Shown one piece after another: positions 9,573 through 18,690 of a DNA stretch of 64,000 bases (position 1 is the first letter of the stretch; each line of letters opens with the position of its first letter). A model generated the notes under the pieces. It was not told the origin of the DNA, ran no database searches, and worked only from the letters and a program-made list of their open reading frames with translations. Where the stretch lies: contig NZ_CP097322.1 in the NCBI RefSeq assembly GCF_023515955.1, positions 186,001 through 250,000 on the forward strand, read 5' to 3'. The translations under genes and the position numbers were made by a program. The stretch comes from Streptomyces sp. RerS4 (lineage in GTDB: Bacteria; Actinomycetota; Actinomycetes; Streptomycetales; Streptomycetaceae).

Positions 9573-9890
9573 TCCCCGGTTGGGCGTATTGAGCCGCCGG
9601 GTCGGCTCGGCCGCAGCCGGGTCCTCCGGCCACGGGTGGCGGGGGTAGCGGCCGCGGAGCTCGGCCCGCACGGCGCGGTAGCCCTCGCGCCAGAACGACG
9701 CGAGGTCGCCAGTAACGGCGGCCGGGTGCCCAGCCGGGGAGAGCAGGTGGACGGTCAGCGGGGCCCGCCCGTCCGCCAGCGCGAAGGCGGCAGACCAGCC
9801 GAACAACTCCTGCAGTTTCACCGCGAGTACGGGCCGCTCGCCGCTGTAGTCGACACGGACCCGCGAGCCCGACCCAACCCGCTCTGCCTG
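9573..9890 (-). pseudogene. C-terminal fragment of ATP-dependent helicase HrpB
   Basis: The minus strand encodes SRVRVDYSGERPVLAVKLQELFGW, LTVHLLSPAGHPAAVTGDLASFWREGY and VRAELRGRYPRHPWPEDP. These are hallmarks of the HrpB C-terminal domain. Everything N-terminal, including the DEAH helicase motor, is absent, and the frame runs on without the expected stop. The adjoining recombinase fragments suggest loss through a rearrangement. Confidence 0.8.
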
Positions 9891-9934
9891 TCGTGTCGGC
9901 AGGCCTGGCAGGAACAGCTCACGCGCCCCTGACC

Positions 9935-10102
9935 ATGACCACCGAGTTCGGCTACCCGGCCCGGTTCGTGCAGGAGCAGGTCGGTCATGCGCACGCGGCG
10001 ACGACCGCGATCGATATCGGTGTCTCGAACGAGTATCGGAACACGCTGCTGGAGGCGTCGATGAGGAACCGGCTGGGCGACACGTGGGACGCGATCTCGT
10101 GA
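9935..10102 (+). pseudogene. Tyrosine recombinase C-terminal fragment
   Basis: Encodes FGYPARFVQEQVGHAHAATTAIDIGVSNEYRNTLLEAS, the end of a phage-type integrase (VQEQVGHxxxxTT-Y pattern). The position that normally carries the catalytic Tyr (AIYTGVS in relatives) reads Asp here (AIDIGVS). With the N-terminal and core parts missing, it cannot be active. Its stop overlaps the GTG of the following XRE-like remnant (GTGA). Confidence 0.7.
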
Positions 10103-10321
10103 TCAAGAAGATGGGCTACCAGTGGCAACTGCGGCGGCTGATGGCCGAGCAGGAGATGTACCAGACCTCGGACCTGGTTCCGCTACTCGCCGAGCGGGGA
10201 GTCACGCTGTCACGGGAGCAGGTCTACCGGCTGGTGCCCCAGCCCCCGCAGCGCCTCAGCATGGACGCGCTCGTCGCGCTGCGACATCCTTCAGTGCACG
10301 CCGAACGACCTGATCAAGCCC
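10099..10321 (+). pseudogene. XRE-type helix-turn-helix regulator, frameshifted
   Basis: Starts GTG-ATC-AAG-AAG and reads KKMGYQWQLRRLMAEQEMYQ, LLAERGVTLSREQVYRLV and MDALVAL. One base appears to be missing near 10280, and the expected DILQCTPNDLIKP continues in the +1 frame. This is the small HTH protein typically encoded just after an integrase in Streptomyces mobile elements, here overlapping an integrase tail in the same way. After DLIKP the frame fuses to an unrelated recombinase segment. Confidence 0.7.
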
Positions 10322-10384
10322 GAGGTCCGGGCCGCGATCTCGTTCCTGAACTGGCTCGACGCCAACAGTCTCACCCTGGCCGCC

Positions 10385-11101
10385 GTGGGCCAGGCCGACT
10401 TCGACGTCTGGCTGGTCACCCACCCCACCCTGCGCAAACCGCTGACTCCGTTCATCCGCTGGGCCAAGGTCGGACGCCTGAACACCGCCCTGGTCCTGCC
10501 CTCCGCACCACGTCAGTTCGCCGGCACATTCCTCGACGAAGACCAGTACACCCAGCAGCTACGTCGCTGCCTCGTCGATGCGACGCTTCCCAGGGAAGCA
10601 CGCATCATCGGAGCGCTGGTCCTCCTCTACGCCCTGCCGCTGACCCGCATCACCGAACTCACCACCGACCGCTTCCACCGCGACGACAAGGGCGCCTACC
10701 TCACCCTCGGGGGTCGGAACCCGGCCCTGCTCCCGCCAAGCCTCGCCCAGCTCATCGAGAATCAGATCACCGACCCGAACACAGGAAAGTTCCGCGGCGA
10801 GCTCGACGACGGAACCCGCTACCTGCTGCCCGGCCAGGCTCCCGGCAGGTCCCGTAACCCCCTCGGCGTCGGCGAGCTGATGCGTCTGCACGCTCTGCCT
10901 ACCCGCCCCGCCCGCAACACCGCAATGATCGAGGCAGTCACCGACCTGCCACCCATCGTTGTCGCCGACCTCTTCGGCCTGCACCCCGACACCGCGACCC
11001 GCTGGGCCGGCTACGCCAGCGACAGCTGGACCCACTACCTCGCGGCACGTGAGAAGCGCGGCCGGGCGGCTACAGGCCTGGCCACGGATCGCTGCCGCTG
11101 A
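10385..11101 (+). CDS. Recombinase-like protein fragment (truncated site-specific recombinase core)
   Basis: A 238-residue open frame. Same-frame homology begins upstream (EVRAAISFLNWLDANSLTLA at 10322), without a start codon of its own. It contains FDVWLVTHPTLRKPL, REARIIGALVLLYALPLTRI, a linker and LPPIVVADLFGLHPDTATRW, the layout of the large Streptomyces recombinase-like proteins with a C-terminal HTH-like block. The front half is missing, so function is doubtful. The C-terminal block resembles another fragment on the minus strand near 46310-46450. Confidence 0.5.
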   Translation: MGQADFDVWLVTHPTLRKPLTPFIRWAKVGRLNTALVLPSAPRQFAGTFLDEDQYTQQLRRCLVDATLPREARIIGALVLLYALPLTRITELTTDRFHRDDKGAYLTLGGRNPALLPPSLAQLIENQITDPNTGKFRGELDDGTRYLLPGQAPGRSRNPLGVGELMRLHALPTRPARNTAMIEAVTDLPPIVVADLFGLHPDTATRWAGYASDSWTHYLAAREKRGRAATGLATDRCR

Positions 11102-11178
11102 CCCGCACCTGCACCTGCACGACCGGCTGCTCGCCGCCCACCTGAAAGGGCGCTCATCTGAGGTGTGACGTCTGGCGT

Positions 11179-12222
11179 TCAGGAGCCGGCTGGAACGGAA
11201 CCATTGGTGTTCAGCAGGGTGAGGCCGAGATGGGTCAGCGTGTGAAGGGCAACCTTCCGCTGCCGGGTCAAAGTGGTCAGCCCGGCGCTGCGCAGGGTGG
11301 TGGCGTGCTCGCTCGCGCTGGCCGGTGATATGCCCGCCAGCTGCGCGAGCTGCGTAGTAGTGCACGCAGGATGGTCGGCTATCACGCACAGCACGATTGC
11401 CCTGGTACGGCCGAGGAGTGCGGATAGAGTTGGCGGCACCGGGGCATCGACCTGGCGCATATCCGTGGGGGAAGCCCAAAGGGCAGCCGCGTGGACCGGG
11501 TTGTTCAGAGCCGGATACACCATGACGACCGTCTCGGCCTGGGGGCTGGCGAACAGCTGTGGAACCGGCCCGCAGAACACCGACGGGGCCAGAATGAACG
11601 GACGGCCCCCCAAGTGGAAGTCGGCCTCCGGGTGGATCAGGGGCCGATAGCCCGGAATCTCGAGCACGGGGGGCTGCCACACGGCCATCGGGCGCAGACT
11701 GTCCAGCAGTGCCCCTGCCCCGCCCTGCACCATGAGCCGCCCACGCCGGGCCACCTCCCCCACCAGGTGCTGGTCGATACGCCCCCAGTACGGGTCAACC
11801 GCCACCCGGTTCCAGCCCTGTAACGCGACGGCCATCCTTCGCACCGTCCGCGGGTCGCCATCCATCGCTTCGGCCAGCCACGGTGCCCGCCGCGTACTCG
11901 CGCGCGGAAGTACGGAGAACTCCGCGTGCAGCCGCCGGTCCGACGCACTGATCAGCCGCTCTATCCCCTCGTCCATACAGCCCACCGCGCCCACGAGAGT
12001 GAACAGATCGACCAGGCCCCCAGCAGAAGAGCTGAGAAACCGCGCCGTTTCCCTCCCATCGGCGCCGATCTGCGGACCGGTACGCGCACGCCAACCACCG
12101 AACAGCGCCGCACGGTCACGTCGCTGCACAGTCTGCAGGCTCAGCTGCGTCTCTGCCAGCGGCCCCAGCACCGTGACCTGCACCTGCGCCAGGTCCTCGA
12201 CAGTGAAGTGAACCCGTAGCAC
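11179..12222 (-). CDS. ArsR-type winged-helix transcriptional regulator with large N-terminal domain
   Basis: About 347 residues. The C-terminal wHTH (RAIVLCVIADHPACTTTQLAQLAGISPASASEHATTLRSAGL) matches the ArsR/DUF5937-type regulators of Streptomyces. The long N-terminal region starts LRVHFTVEDLAQVQV. I chose the GTG at 12222 because gagggggatgtc just before it gives a good ribosome binding site. An in-frame ATG lies 11 codons further upstream. It has no partner gene and its ligand is unknown. Confidence 0.85.
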   Translation of the reverse strand: MLRVHFTVEDLAQVQVTVLGPLAETQLSLQTVQRRDRAALFGGWRARTGPQIGADGRETARFLSSSAGGLVDLFTLVGAVGCMDEGIERLISASDRRLHAEFSVLPRASTRRAPWLAEAMDGDPRTVRRMAVALQGWNRVAVDPYWGRIDQHLVGEVARRGRLMVQGGAGALLDSLRPMAVWQPPVLEIPGYRPLIHPEADFHLGGRPFILAPSVFCGPVPQLFASPQAETVVMVYPALNNPVHAAALWASPTDMRQVDAPVPPTLSALLGRTRAIVLCVIADHPACTTTQLAQLAGISPASASEHATTLRSAGLTTLTRQRKVALHTLTHLGLTLLNTNGSVPAGS

Positions 12223-12534
12223 GACATCCCCCTCGCCCCTGGTGATCCTTCCCATCGCTCTCGTTTCGGGACAGGCCGAAACGAGTCGAACTCCGCACCG
12301 GGATGGGCGCAGGGTGTACCTGATCGGTCACGCGGGCGCCCGTCACGATGCACGGAGGCGTGGGGGACTACAGCGGCCGCTACTGAGACGTATGGGTCCA
12401 GCTCAGTGGTCAAGCAAAGGATGCTCGCCAAGGCCCGGTCCCTGCCGCGGAAAGCGGCGAAAGCGAGTGCACGAAGAGCATGCGCATTCGGCCGCCCGCC
12501 GCCTGGCGTGGCCGGCCCACGACGAAGGAGAAGC

Positions 12535-12834
12535 ATGGGAATTCGCAGGAAACTGGCTGCTATCGGGGTGGGCGCGGCACTGGTTGTCGGCGCTATGGCC
12601 GTTCCGGCGCAAGCGGCATCCTCGGGCGGGGTCGCTCCGCACGTGGCGGTGCAGGCGAGCACCGTCGGCGACGCCGCTACCGCCGCGCCCCGGTGGCAGT
12701 ACACCGGGGCCAGGTACTACTGGGCGATCGAGTGCAATTGGGATGCCAACGAGCTGACCTACGCCACGGGATGGCCGACCCAGTGCCGCGGCCCGCACAC
12801 CGACGGCTACTACTACCTCTGGGCCTACCACTAG
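12535..12834 (+). CDS. Small secreted protein of unknown function
   Basis: 99 residues with a textbook signal peptide (MGIRRKLAAIGVGAALVVGAMAVPAQA-A). The mature part is about 70 residues, rich in Tyr and Trp (WQYTGARYYWAIECNWD, GYYYLWAYH), with two Cys that could pair. The start is fixed by gaaggag five bases upstream of ATG. No family was recognised. Confidence 0.75.
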   Translation: MGIRRKLAAIGVGAALVVGAMAVPAQAASSGGVAPHVAVQASTVGDAATAAPRWQYTGARYYWAIECNWDANELTYATGWPTQCRGPHTDGYYYLWAYH

Positions 12835-13038
12835 ACCAGGGGATCGCACATTCCCGCTTCAGGACTGGCTGCGGTAGACCAGTCGTGTGGCTCATGGCCA
12901 TCTGACTGAGTAGGTGTTTTGAACGTCGACTGCGAGTCGGTGCAGGTCAGCGGTCGATGGTTCCGGCGGATCCGCCGGAACCATCGAGGCCCGGAGCGTC
13001 GGGATGTGCCGGCTCGCGCCGGGCGATAGACAGGTGGT

Positions 13039-13572
13039 GTGACGGACCGAGGAGAGCCGGGCGCCGGCGACGAGGACGAGGCTCTGCCCGAGCTGTGCGA
13101 TCTGTGCGGGGCGGTGGTGGCGGGCAGTACCGAGTTGTATGCCGTGGTCCCGGAATCGTCAGCCGTCCACTCCGTCGACCCACGGCTCGACGGGAAACGC
13201 ATGGTCGTGGGCTGCTCGCGCGAGCACCTGGCCGAGCTCGTCGAGCAATACAAGAACCGACCGTTCATCGACGCCGAGCTGTGGGCGGGCAAGGTCGGCG
13301 TGAAGGTCGGCACGGGCACAGGTCGGCGGATGGACGTCGGGCGTAACCGAGCCGACCCGCTCGCGGAGCGTGCCGTACTTGAGCGCTGGCATGTTCTGCA
13401 GGAGGTGTCCTCGACGGCTCCCGCGGCCTCGCCTCCCCAGGCCCATCAGCACGCGGTCTGCCTGGTCGAGGACGCCGGCCACACGCCGCTGTACGCCGCT
13501 GGGTCCGCTCCGGTCAGGGAACTGAGCCACAGGGCCGTGCGCGACTGGAGCACCTGCTCGCCGGAGCGGTGA
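13039..13572 (+). CDS. Hypothetical protein with probable zinc-binding Cys motif
   Basis: 177 residues, GTG start. Near the N-terminus is CDLCGAVV (CxxC), and about 45 residues later GCSREHLAEL, together making a possible C2-CH zinc site. The segment MVVGCSREHLAELVEQYKNRPF looks well ordered. The second half is Ala/Pro/Gln-rich and may be disordered or frameshift-derived. I do not recognise a family. Confidence 0.6.
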   Translation: MTDRGEPGAGDEDEALPELCDLCGAVVAGSTELYAVVPESSAVHSVDPRLDGKRMVVGCSREHLAELVEQYKNRPFIDAELWAGKVGVKVGTGTGRRMDVGRNRADPLAERAVLERWHVLQEVSSTAPAASPPQAHQHAVCLVEDAGHTPLYAAGSAPVRELSHRAVRDWSTCSPER

Positions 13573-13745
13573 CCTCCTCCCTGAACCAGTTCGTCGCTTT
13601 CGGCCAGTGGGAACGGTCTTTCAGGTCACTGCTACCGAAGGCCCCGGCTCAGAAGACGCCGGCACCCCACTCTGGAATCCAGTGCGGTCGCTGCCCGGCA
13701 AAGGGTCGGAAAGCGATCGGAACACTCCGGGGGAAGGAGCACGTC

Positions 13746-14363
13746 ATGGGGGTACGAAGGCGAATGCGCGGGACCGGTATCGCAATGGGGGCCGCGGTGG
13801 TGGCGGTGGCGGTGGCATCTGGGCCGGCGGCGAGCGCCGACCAGTGGCGGCCGCGGCCGGGGACCTTGTACATCTCCGACCTGCCCAAGACCGAGTCGTG
13901 GCGCGCCGCACCGGTCGCGCGGGGCTGGGGCATGTCACACGAGTGTCTGGCGAACTGGCCGGAAGGCCGGCCCGAGGTCAACGTCTGGCACCGGGACTTC
14001 AGCACCGCGGAGACCGCCTACGCCGAGCAGAAGGTGGTGGTCTTCGCCACCGAAGCGGAAGCCATCACCTTCGCGGAAGAGACCCGCGAGAGCTACGCCG
14101 AGTGCGCGAACCGCCCGCAGGAACCCGGGGTGACCGCCACCGGCTACGACCACGGCGTACTCGACGTGGAGGAAGGGGCGACGTTGCACGGGATGTACAC
14201 CTTCGACGCCCAGGCATCCGACCGCCCGCACTTCAACTACCTCTGGGGCGTCGGCCGCGACGGAGACACCGTCACCCTGAACATGTGGCAGAGCTACTGG
14301 GGCGATCCACCGGTCACCGAATGGAAGAACACCCTGCGGACCGCCGTGAACAAGCTGTACTGA
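13746..14363 (+). CDS. Secreted sensor-domain-like protein (PknH-type extracellular fold likely)
   Basis: 205 residues. The signal peptide is MGVRRRMRGTGIAMGAAVVAVAVASGPAASA. The mature domain has SDLPKTESWR, GMSHECLANWPEG, KVVVFATEAEAITFAEETRESYAEC and NYLWGVGRDGDTVTLNMWQSYWG. Two Cys, in HECLA and YAECA, could form a disulphide. The pattern resembles the extracellular sensor domains attached to mycobacterial and Streptomyces kinases, here without a kinase. The start is set by gggaaggag seven bases before ATG, although the frame is open further upstream. Confidence 0.7.
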   Translation: MGVRRRMRGTGIAMGAAVVAVAVASGPAASADQWRPRPGTLYISDLPKTESWRAAPVARGWGMSHECLANWPEGRPEVNVWHRDFSTAETAYAEQKVVVFATEAEAITFAEETRESYAECANRPQEPGVTATGYDHGVLDVEEGATLHGMYTFDAQASDRPHFNYLWGVGRDGDTVTLNMWQSYWGDPPVTEWKNTLRTAVNKLY

Positions 14364-14550
14364 ACCGCCACCCGCCGGGCGGAGCGTCCCCGCCCGGCGT
14401 TATGAGAGGCGCTGCCGCAGTCCAGGGCCCAAAGGCGAGCTCTGTTAGGGCCTGTCTCCCAAATCCGTCTGTGGCATCGTCGTGCTCGTGAGCGAGTCCT
14501 GGTTGACTCGGCGATTTAGGGCCGGCAGCGCCTGGCGCAGGGGGGAAGGC

Positions 14551-15045
14551 ATGGTTCACAGTCCATTCGACGTTTCTTCGGCCCATGGCCAGAGCATGCA
14601 CTGGAAGCTCGGCGGCTCTGGATGGGCCACCTGGTCGTGGTCGGTGAACGCTGAGGAGCAGAAGGTGCACGCCTCCTATGTAGGGCCCGAGGTCCTGGCC
14701 AGGTTCATGAACAGTGTCCGGGATCTGCGCCTTGGGTGCAGTGCGACCTTCGTGACGTTTTTCGACGAGCCGAGCGGGACGAGAGTCTTCTTCAATCAGA
14801 CGGAGCAGGAGGTCTTCGTTCAGATCGTCGAGTTCGCGGACTTGAACGAGCCGTCGTCCTGGTGGTCGGACGCGAGACTGATCTGGGCAGGTCGGCTACC
14901 AACAGAGGCATTTGTCGGGTCCTTCATGGCCATGATTGAGAAGCTGCTCTCCGAGCACGGGACAGACGGGTACCGGAGGCGCTGGGGCTACGAATTCCCC
15001 GCCCTGGGGTGGGCGGCCCTCCAGGCAGCGCACAGCTCTCGCTGA
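14551..15045 (+). CDS. Hypothetical protein, DUF6228-like
   Basis: 164 residues from the ATG that follows gggggaagg. The frame is open to a GTG 69 bases upstream, which lacks a good ribosome site. A beta-rich front (LGGSGWATWSWSVNAEE, CSATFVTFFDEPSGTRVFF) leads into a helical C-terminus (AFVGSFMAMIEKLLSEHG). It resembles small DUF6228-type proteins, but I am not sure of the family. Just upstream (about 14446-14470), gggcctgtctcccaaatccg looks like an old IS end. Confidence 0.6.
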   Translation: MVHSPFDVSSAHGQSMHWKLGGSGWATWSWSVNAEEQKVHASYVGPEVLARFMNSVRDLRLGCSATFVTFFDEPSGTRVFFNQTEQEVFVQIVEFADLNEPSSWWSDARLIWAGRLPTEAFVGSFMAMIEKLLSEHGTDGYRRRWGYEFPALGWAALQAAHSSR

Positions 15046-15062
15046 CCCGAACCGGACGCGGG

Positions 15063-15277
15063 GGTGAACTCCACGTCCGTGCCGCCGCAGCCGGCCGCGA
15101 TGTCCAGCAGCCGGTCCCGCTCCGCCTCATCCACCGCCAGGCCCCAGCGGAGCTTGGTCGCCGTCCACTCCGCGCCGTACCGGCTCAGGGCATCCGCCGA
15201 CGGCGGCAGCCACTCCGCCGGATCCTGGTCGGCCTTCTGCCGGTTCGAGCGGGCCGTGACCGCCACCCTCGCGGGAT
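15063..15277 (-). pseudogene. C-terminal remnant of HNH endonuclease-family protein (copy 1)
   Basis: The minus strand reads VAVTARSNRQKADQDPAEWLPP, then YGAEWTATKLRWGLAVDEAERDRLL. This is the tail of the secreted HNH (DUF1524-like) nucleases of Streptomyces. The HNH catalytic region is gone. A closely similar tail occurs on the same strand at 32819-33015, so this is a duplicated and decayed gene. Confidence 0.7.
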
Positions 15278-15384
15278 GACGGCCCCAACCTCCTACACTT
15301 CGACCCCGCGGGCGGCCGCCGCCCCAAGCGGCAGGCGCCCGGTCGAGGAGGCGGAGGCGGCCCTGGGGGGCCGACCGCGGCGGG

Positions 15385-15618
15385 TCAGGCGTTGACGCGG
15401 CGCAGGTGGATGCGCTTGCCGTACTTCTGGGACAGCCAGATCCGGCGGTTCTCCTTCTTGGTCTTCTTGCCGTCGACGGTGACGCGGGCCCGCTCCAGGC
15501 ACCACTCGGGGGTGGAGCCGGCGTCTTCGACGCGCAGATGGACGGGGTAGAGGTCGAGGTCCTCGGTGTCGAGCTGGGGCTTGCGCGGATCGTTGCACTC
15601 GGGGTTGACGACCTGATG
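15385..15618 (-). pseudogene. Gene tail of unknown protein
   Basis: About 77 codons: LLRVHQVVNPECNDPRKPQL, then DLYPVHLRVEDAGSTPEWCL and KKTKKENRRIWLSQKYGKR, ending in a TGA. The composition is that of a real protein (charged, few frameshift-type repeats). There is no start codon, because a stop precedes it at once. The family was not recognised. Confidence 0.5.
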
Positions 15619-15632
15619 AACCCGGAGGAGTC

Positions 15633-15863
15633 ATGGCCGTCGTCGGAGGTGTCCTCTACGCCGAGCAAGAGGGCTACGTCGACAAAGCCGACCTCAACGC
15701 CGCCGTCGGCGCCTTGACAACCGTCGCCGACACTGTGGTCGGCGGCGTTGGGCACCCCCACGGAAGCAAGTACGAGCGAACCACGGCCTACGCCCTGGGC
15801 TTCGACCAAGGCGACCCGGAAGGATGCGTGCAGCAGTACTGGACCAGCGAAATCTTCGAATGA
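15633..15863 (+). CDS. Small hypothetical protein
   Basis: 76 residues with ggagg five bases before the ATG. The sequence MAVVGGVLYAEQEGYVDKADLNAAVGALTTV looks like a soluble helical protein and ends CVQQYWTSEIFE. It sits between gene remnants, and no relative is recognised. Confidence 0.45.
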   Translation: MAVVGGVLYAEQEGYVDKADLNAAVGALTTVADTVVGGVGHPHGSKYERTTAYALGFDQGDPEGCVQQYWTSEIFE

Positions 15864-16920
15864 GAACAGCTGCGTCCCCGCCGCCCGCACCGGGCATGAG
15901 ATGGAAAGCCCGTCTCCCGGCTCGACATCTGCCGCACAGGGTCGAATCGGAGTTCCCATCTGCGGGATGATGGCGCCATGGCGGTGCGTGCGGGCATCGC
16001 CGAGCAGTTGCGGTTCCGCCCGGATGCGCGAGCCGAGGTTGACGAGGGCAACCGGAGCCTGGCCAACGAGTTTTCCAACCAGGTGAGCGCCCCCGCCGAA
16101 GACGTTGAAGGACGACGCGCCGCCGACAGTTCCCTCAACGGATCTGCGTCGAGCACACCAATGCCGAACCACGGCAGTGGCGGCCACTCCAGCGCTCCAT
16201 CTGCCGACGCGAGGACTACGCCGAAACCCACCTGGCGATCGCCTCACTGGGTCTCGGACCGCTCCGCCATCCAAAGCAAACCGCCGCAAGCCGAGCACCG
16301 CACGGGTGCCGGGCCGACGGACAGCCTGCTGATCAACCATCACGGACCGAAGTCGTTGGCGTTCAGCGCCCGGGGCCAGCCGGGCAGACCGCATGTGCGC
16401 CCGCCCAGCCCCGGCTCCAACCCCGGCGACGACCTCTTGGCGAAGGCCGGCGAGGGTCGGGGATGCGGGGTCTCGCGGGCCGGGCTTCAAGCCGTCCGCG
16501 CCGCAGTCGCGGCGAGTCGGGGGCGGGAGGGGCTGATGTCGGATCAGCATCCTCCTGCCTCGACCGAAACGGCAGGTGACTGCGCGTCATCCCGGCTTGC
16601 TTCGAGGCCTCACCGCCGTTTAATGTCGTCAGCATGACGATAACGGCAGCGATCTTCGCTCCCGGCGCCCATCGGGCTCGGGGTACCTCAATCCAGTGGC
16701 AAGCGGCTGGACATGACGCCGACCGAGGGTCCGGCGCCGTGCCGGTGGCGAGCGATGGTGATCAAATCCATGCCGTATCGTCATGCCGTTCAACGGGCTT
16801 GGCGCGCGAGGAGCGGGCAGTGGAGACGCACGGCGCGCTTGGGGCGGTGTCGTTGTCAGTCGTGTCGTGATCGTGCGAACTCCCCCTCACCCCGAAAACA
16901 CATCCCGCTAGGAAAACTCT
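15864..16920. other. Non-coding or decayed stretch before the NAD cluster
   Basis: Open frames exist on both strands, but none has a convincing start or family signature. The best is a plus-strand frame from 15978 (MAVRAGIAEQLRFRPDARAEVDEGNRS), which becomes low-complexity. A further short frame at 16634-16870 begins MTITAAIFAPGAHRARG. The final 100 bases before the nadE start are less GC-rich and probably contain its promoter. Confidence 0.35.
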
Positions 16921-17910
16921 GTGCGCCACGTCAGTCCGCCCTCACTCTCTGCTCTGCACCCCGCCCTCCTCGATTGCCTCTCTGAAATGCGTTCGGTCCG
17001 AGCGTTCCACGCAGCCGACTATGTCCGCGAGAAGTGCAGGGTCCTGAACGGGTACTTGCGGCGCAACAGCCTCGACTCGGTCGTCGTGGGCATATCCGGC
17101 GGTGTCGACTCGGCTGTCGTGCTGGCCATCGCGGAGACTGCCCGTAAGATCCCCGGCTCGCCGATCGTGAACGTCGTTCCGGTGATGGCGCCGATCTACG
17201 ACACCTCCGCAGCGACAGGGCAATCCGACGGGGTGAGCCGCAGCCGGGAAATTTGTGATGCGTTGGGCCTGACCCCCTTGTTGGTCGACCTGACCGGGGC
17301 GCACTCGGCCCTCAAGAGCGCAGTGGACGCGGATCTGCCTCGGGCCGGCGCGGATTGGGCATCGGGGCAGCTCGCCAGTTACATACGGACGCCGGCCTTC
17401 TACTACGCCGTCAGCACACTCACCGAGCGCGGGCACGCCGCCATCCTGCTGGGGACCACGAACCGTGACGAGGGCGCCTACCTGGGCTTCTTCGGTAAGG
17501 CTTCCGACGCGATGGTCGACGTTCAGCCCATCAGCGACCTGCACAAAAGCGAGGTGTACGCGCTGGCTCGCTACCTGGAACTGCCTCGCTCCGTCATCGA
17601 CGCCATTCCCACGGGTGACATGTACGACGGGCGCACGGACGAAGACGTCTTCGGAACCCCGTACGACTTTGTCGAGCTCTATCTCAACTGGCTCACACTC
17701 CCGCCCGACGAGAGGGAACTGCGAAAGGCGAGTTGGCCGGAATCGGCCCACCTTGAATTCAAGGAGATGGCGTCCCGCCTGGAGTCCCTCCATTCTTTCA
17801 ATGCGCACAAGTACGCGGCCAGCAGTCCGGCCGTACACCTCAATGTGTTGCCCTCTGCCGTCCCGGGCGGTTGGAGTCACGGCCACGGCATCGCATGGGT
17901 GGAGGACTGA
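16921..17910 (+). CDS. nadE: Ammonia-dependent NAD+ synthetase
   Basis: 329 residues. NadE adenylates NaAD and amidates it to NAD+. The P-loop-like PP motif GISGGVDSA (S59-S64) is intact. GTTNRDEGAYLGFFGKASDAMVD and DLHKSEVYALARYLELP, with the acid-rich PTGDMYDGRTDEDVFG, are family hallmarks. There is no glutaminase (nitrilase) domain, so free ammonia is the likely donor, unlike the usual actinobacterial housekeeping enzyme, which is glutamine-dependent. The GTG start has a weak aggaaa box, and an ATG 22 codons later is possible. The stop is two bases before the next ATG, and the gene heads the cluster. Confidence 0.92.
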   Translation: MRHVSPPSLSALHPALLDCLSEMRSVRAFHAADYVREKCRVLNGYLRRNSLDSVVVGISGGVDSAVVLAIAETARKIPGSPIVNVVPVMAPIYDTSAATGQSDGVSRSREICDALGLTPLLVDLTGAHSALKSAVDADLPRAGADWASGQLASYIRTPAFYYAVSTLTERGHAAILLGTTNRDEGAYLGFFGKASDAMVDVQPISDLHKSEVYALARYLELPRSVIDAIPTGDMYDGRTDEDVFGTPYDFVELYLNWLTLPPDERELRKASWPESAHLEFKEMASRLESLHSFNAHKYAASSPAVHLNVLPSAVPGGWSHGHGIAWVED

Positions 17911-17912
17911 AA

Positions 17913-18656
17913 ATGGTAGGAATGTCGGTCAACCCCTTTTGTCTTTCCCGGGACACGGAGCTGGGCATCTCGGCCGGCGGGTCGTGGGCCCCGACCGTGT
18001 CAGAACTTCCGCACGTCGATGCCAAAGTGATCGAAAATTTTCTCACTTCGGCCGAAGTGGAGCTCCTCTCGGCTGAGCTCGCTGCCCAGCGTCTTGTTCC
18101 GACGGGCCGCGACGGTATTCTTGCCCATTACTCCCCGGGCGATCCGGTCGGTTCTCTGCGCGCTACGGCCGAATCCGGCGCGCTGGCGGCAGAATTTTAC
18201 CGGCGACTCCAGTCGTGCGTCTCGCTGGAGGTGACGCCCGATGATCCGACCGATTCGGACGGGAGGTCCTGGAATCCACTGTCCGTCAATCCGCGGATGA
18301 GGTTCATCAGGTATGAGCGCGGCGGGCTTCTCGTCCCGCACTACGATGCGCCCTACCGTGCCCCGGACGGAACACGAACCCTCCTGACGGTGGTCATCTA
18401 CTTGTCGTACGAGGCGGTCGGGGGAGAAACGCGGTTCATCGCCGACAAGCAGAACGGCCTTCCTTTTGCACAGCGAGATTTTTCGGACTGGCAGCGGATC
18501 GCGAGTCCCGAGGAGATACTGACTGCTCACCACCCTGTACCGGGCGATGCGCTTCTCTTCTGGCACCGAACACTTCACGACTCGGCCCCCCTTCTCGAGG
18601 GCACGAAGACGATTCTCAGAACCGATGTGCTCTATGAGCCGACTGGTCCGGCATAA
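17913..18656 (+). CDS. 2-oxoglutarate/Fe(II)-dependent oxygenase (prolyl-4-hydroxylase-like)
   Basis: 247 residues of the double-stranded beta-helix type. The iron ligands are H143-x-D145 (LVPHYDAPY) and distal H222 (HRTLHDSAPL). The 2OG-binding basic residue is probably in TKTILRTDV, and GGETRF and PGDALLFWH match the P4H-like subfamily. The ATG follows ggtggagg just after the nadE stop, so the two are coupled. A/T in third positions is visibly more common than in surrounding genes. The substrate is unknown; the neighbours suggest a nucleotide, nucleoside or linked small molecule. Confidence 0.87.
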   Translation: MVGMSVNPFCLSRDTELGISAGGSWAPTVSELPHVDAKVIENFLTSAEVELLSAELAAQRLVPTGRDGILAHYSPGDPVGSLRATAESGALAAEFYRRLQSCVSLEVTPDDPTDSDGRSWNPLSVNPRMRFIRYERGGLLVPHYDAPYRAPDGTRTLLTVVIYLSYEAVGGETRFIADKQNGLPFAQRDFSDWQRIASPEEILTAHHPVPGDALLFWHRTLHDSAPLLEGTKTILRTDVLYEPTGPA

Positions 18657-18690
18657 AGCAATAGGAAATCGCCGTAGCCAGGGGGACCAC

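Noticed and set aside
18547..18690. Earlier ATG for the nucleotidyltransferase fusion
   Set aside because: It lies within the oxygenase gene, adds 48 residues without homology-like character, and lacks a ribosome site. The GTG at 18691 has a strong box.
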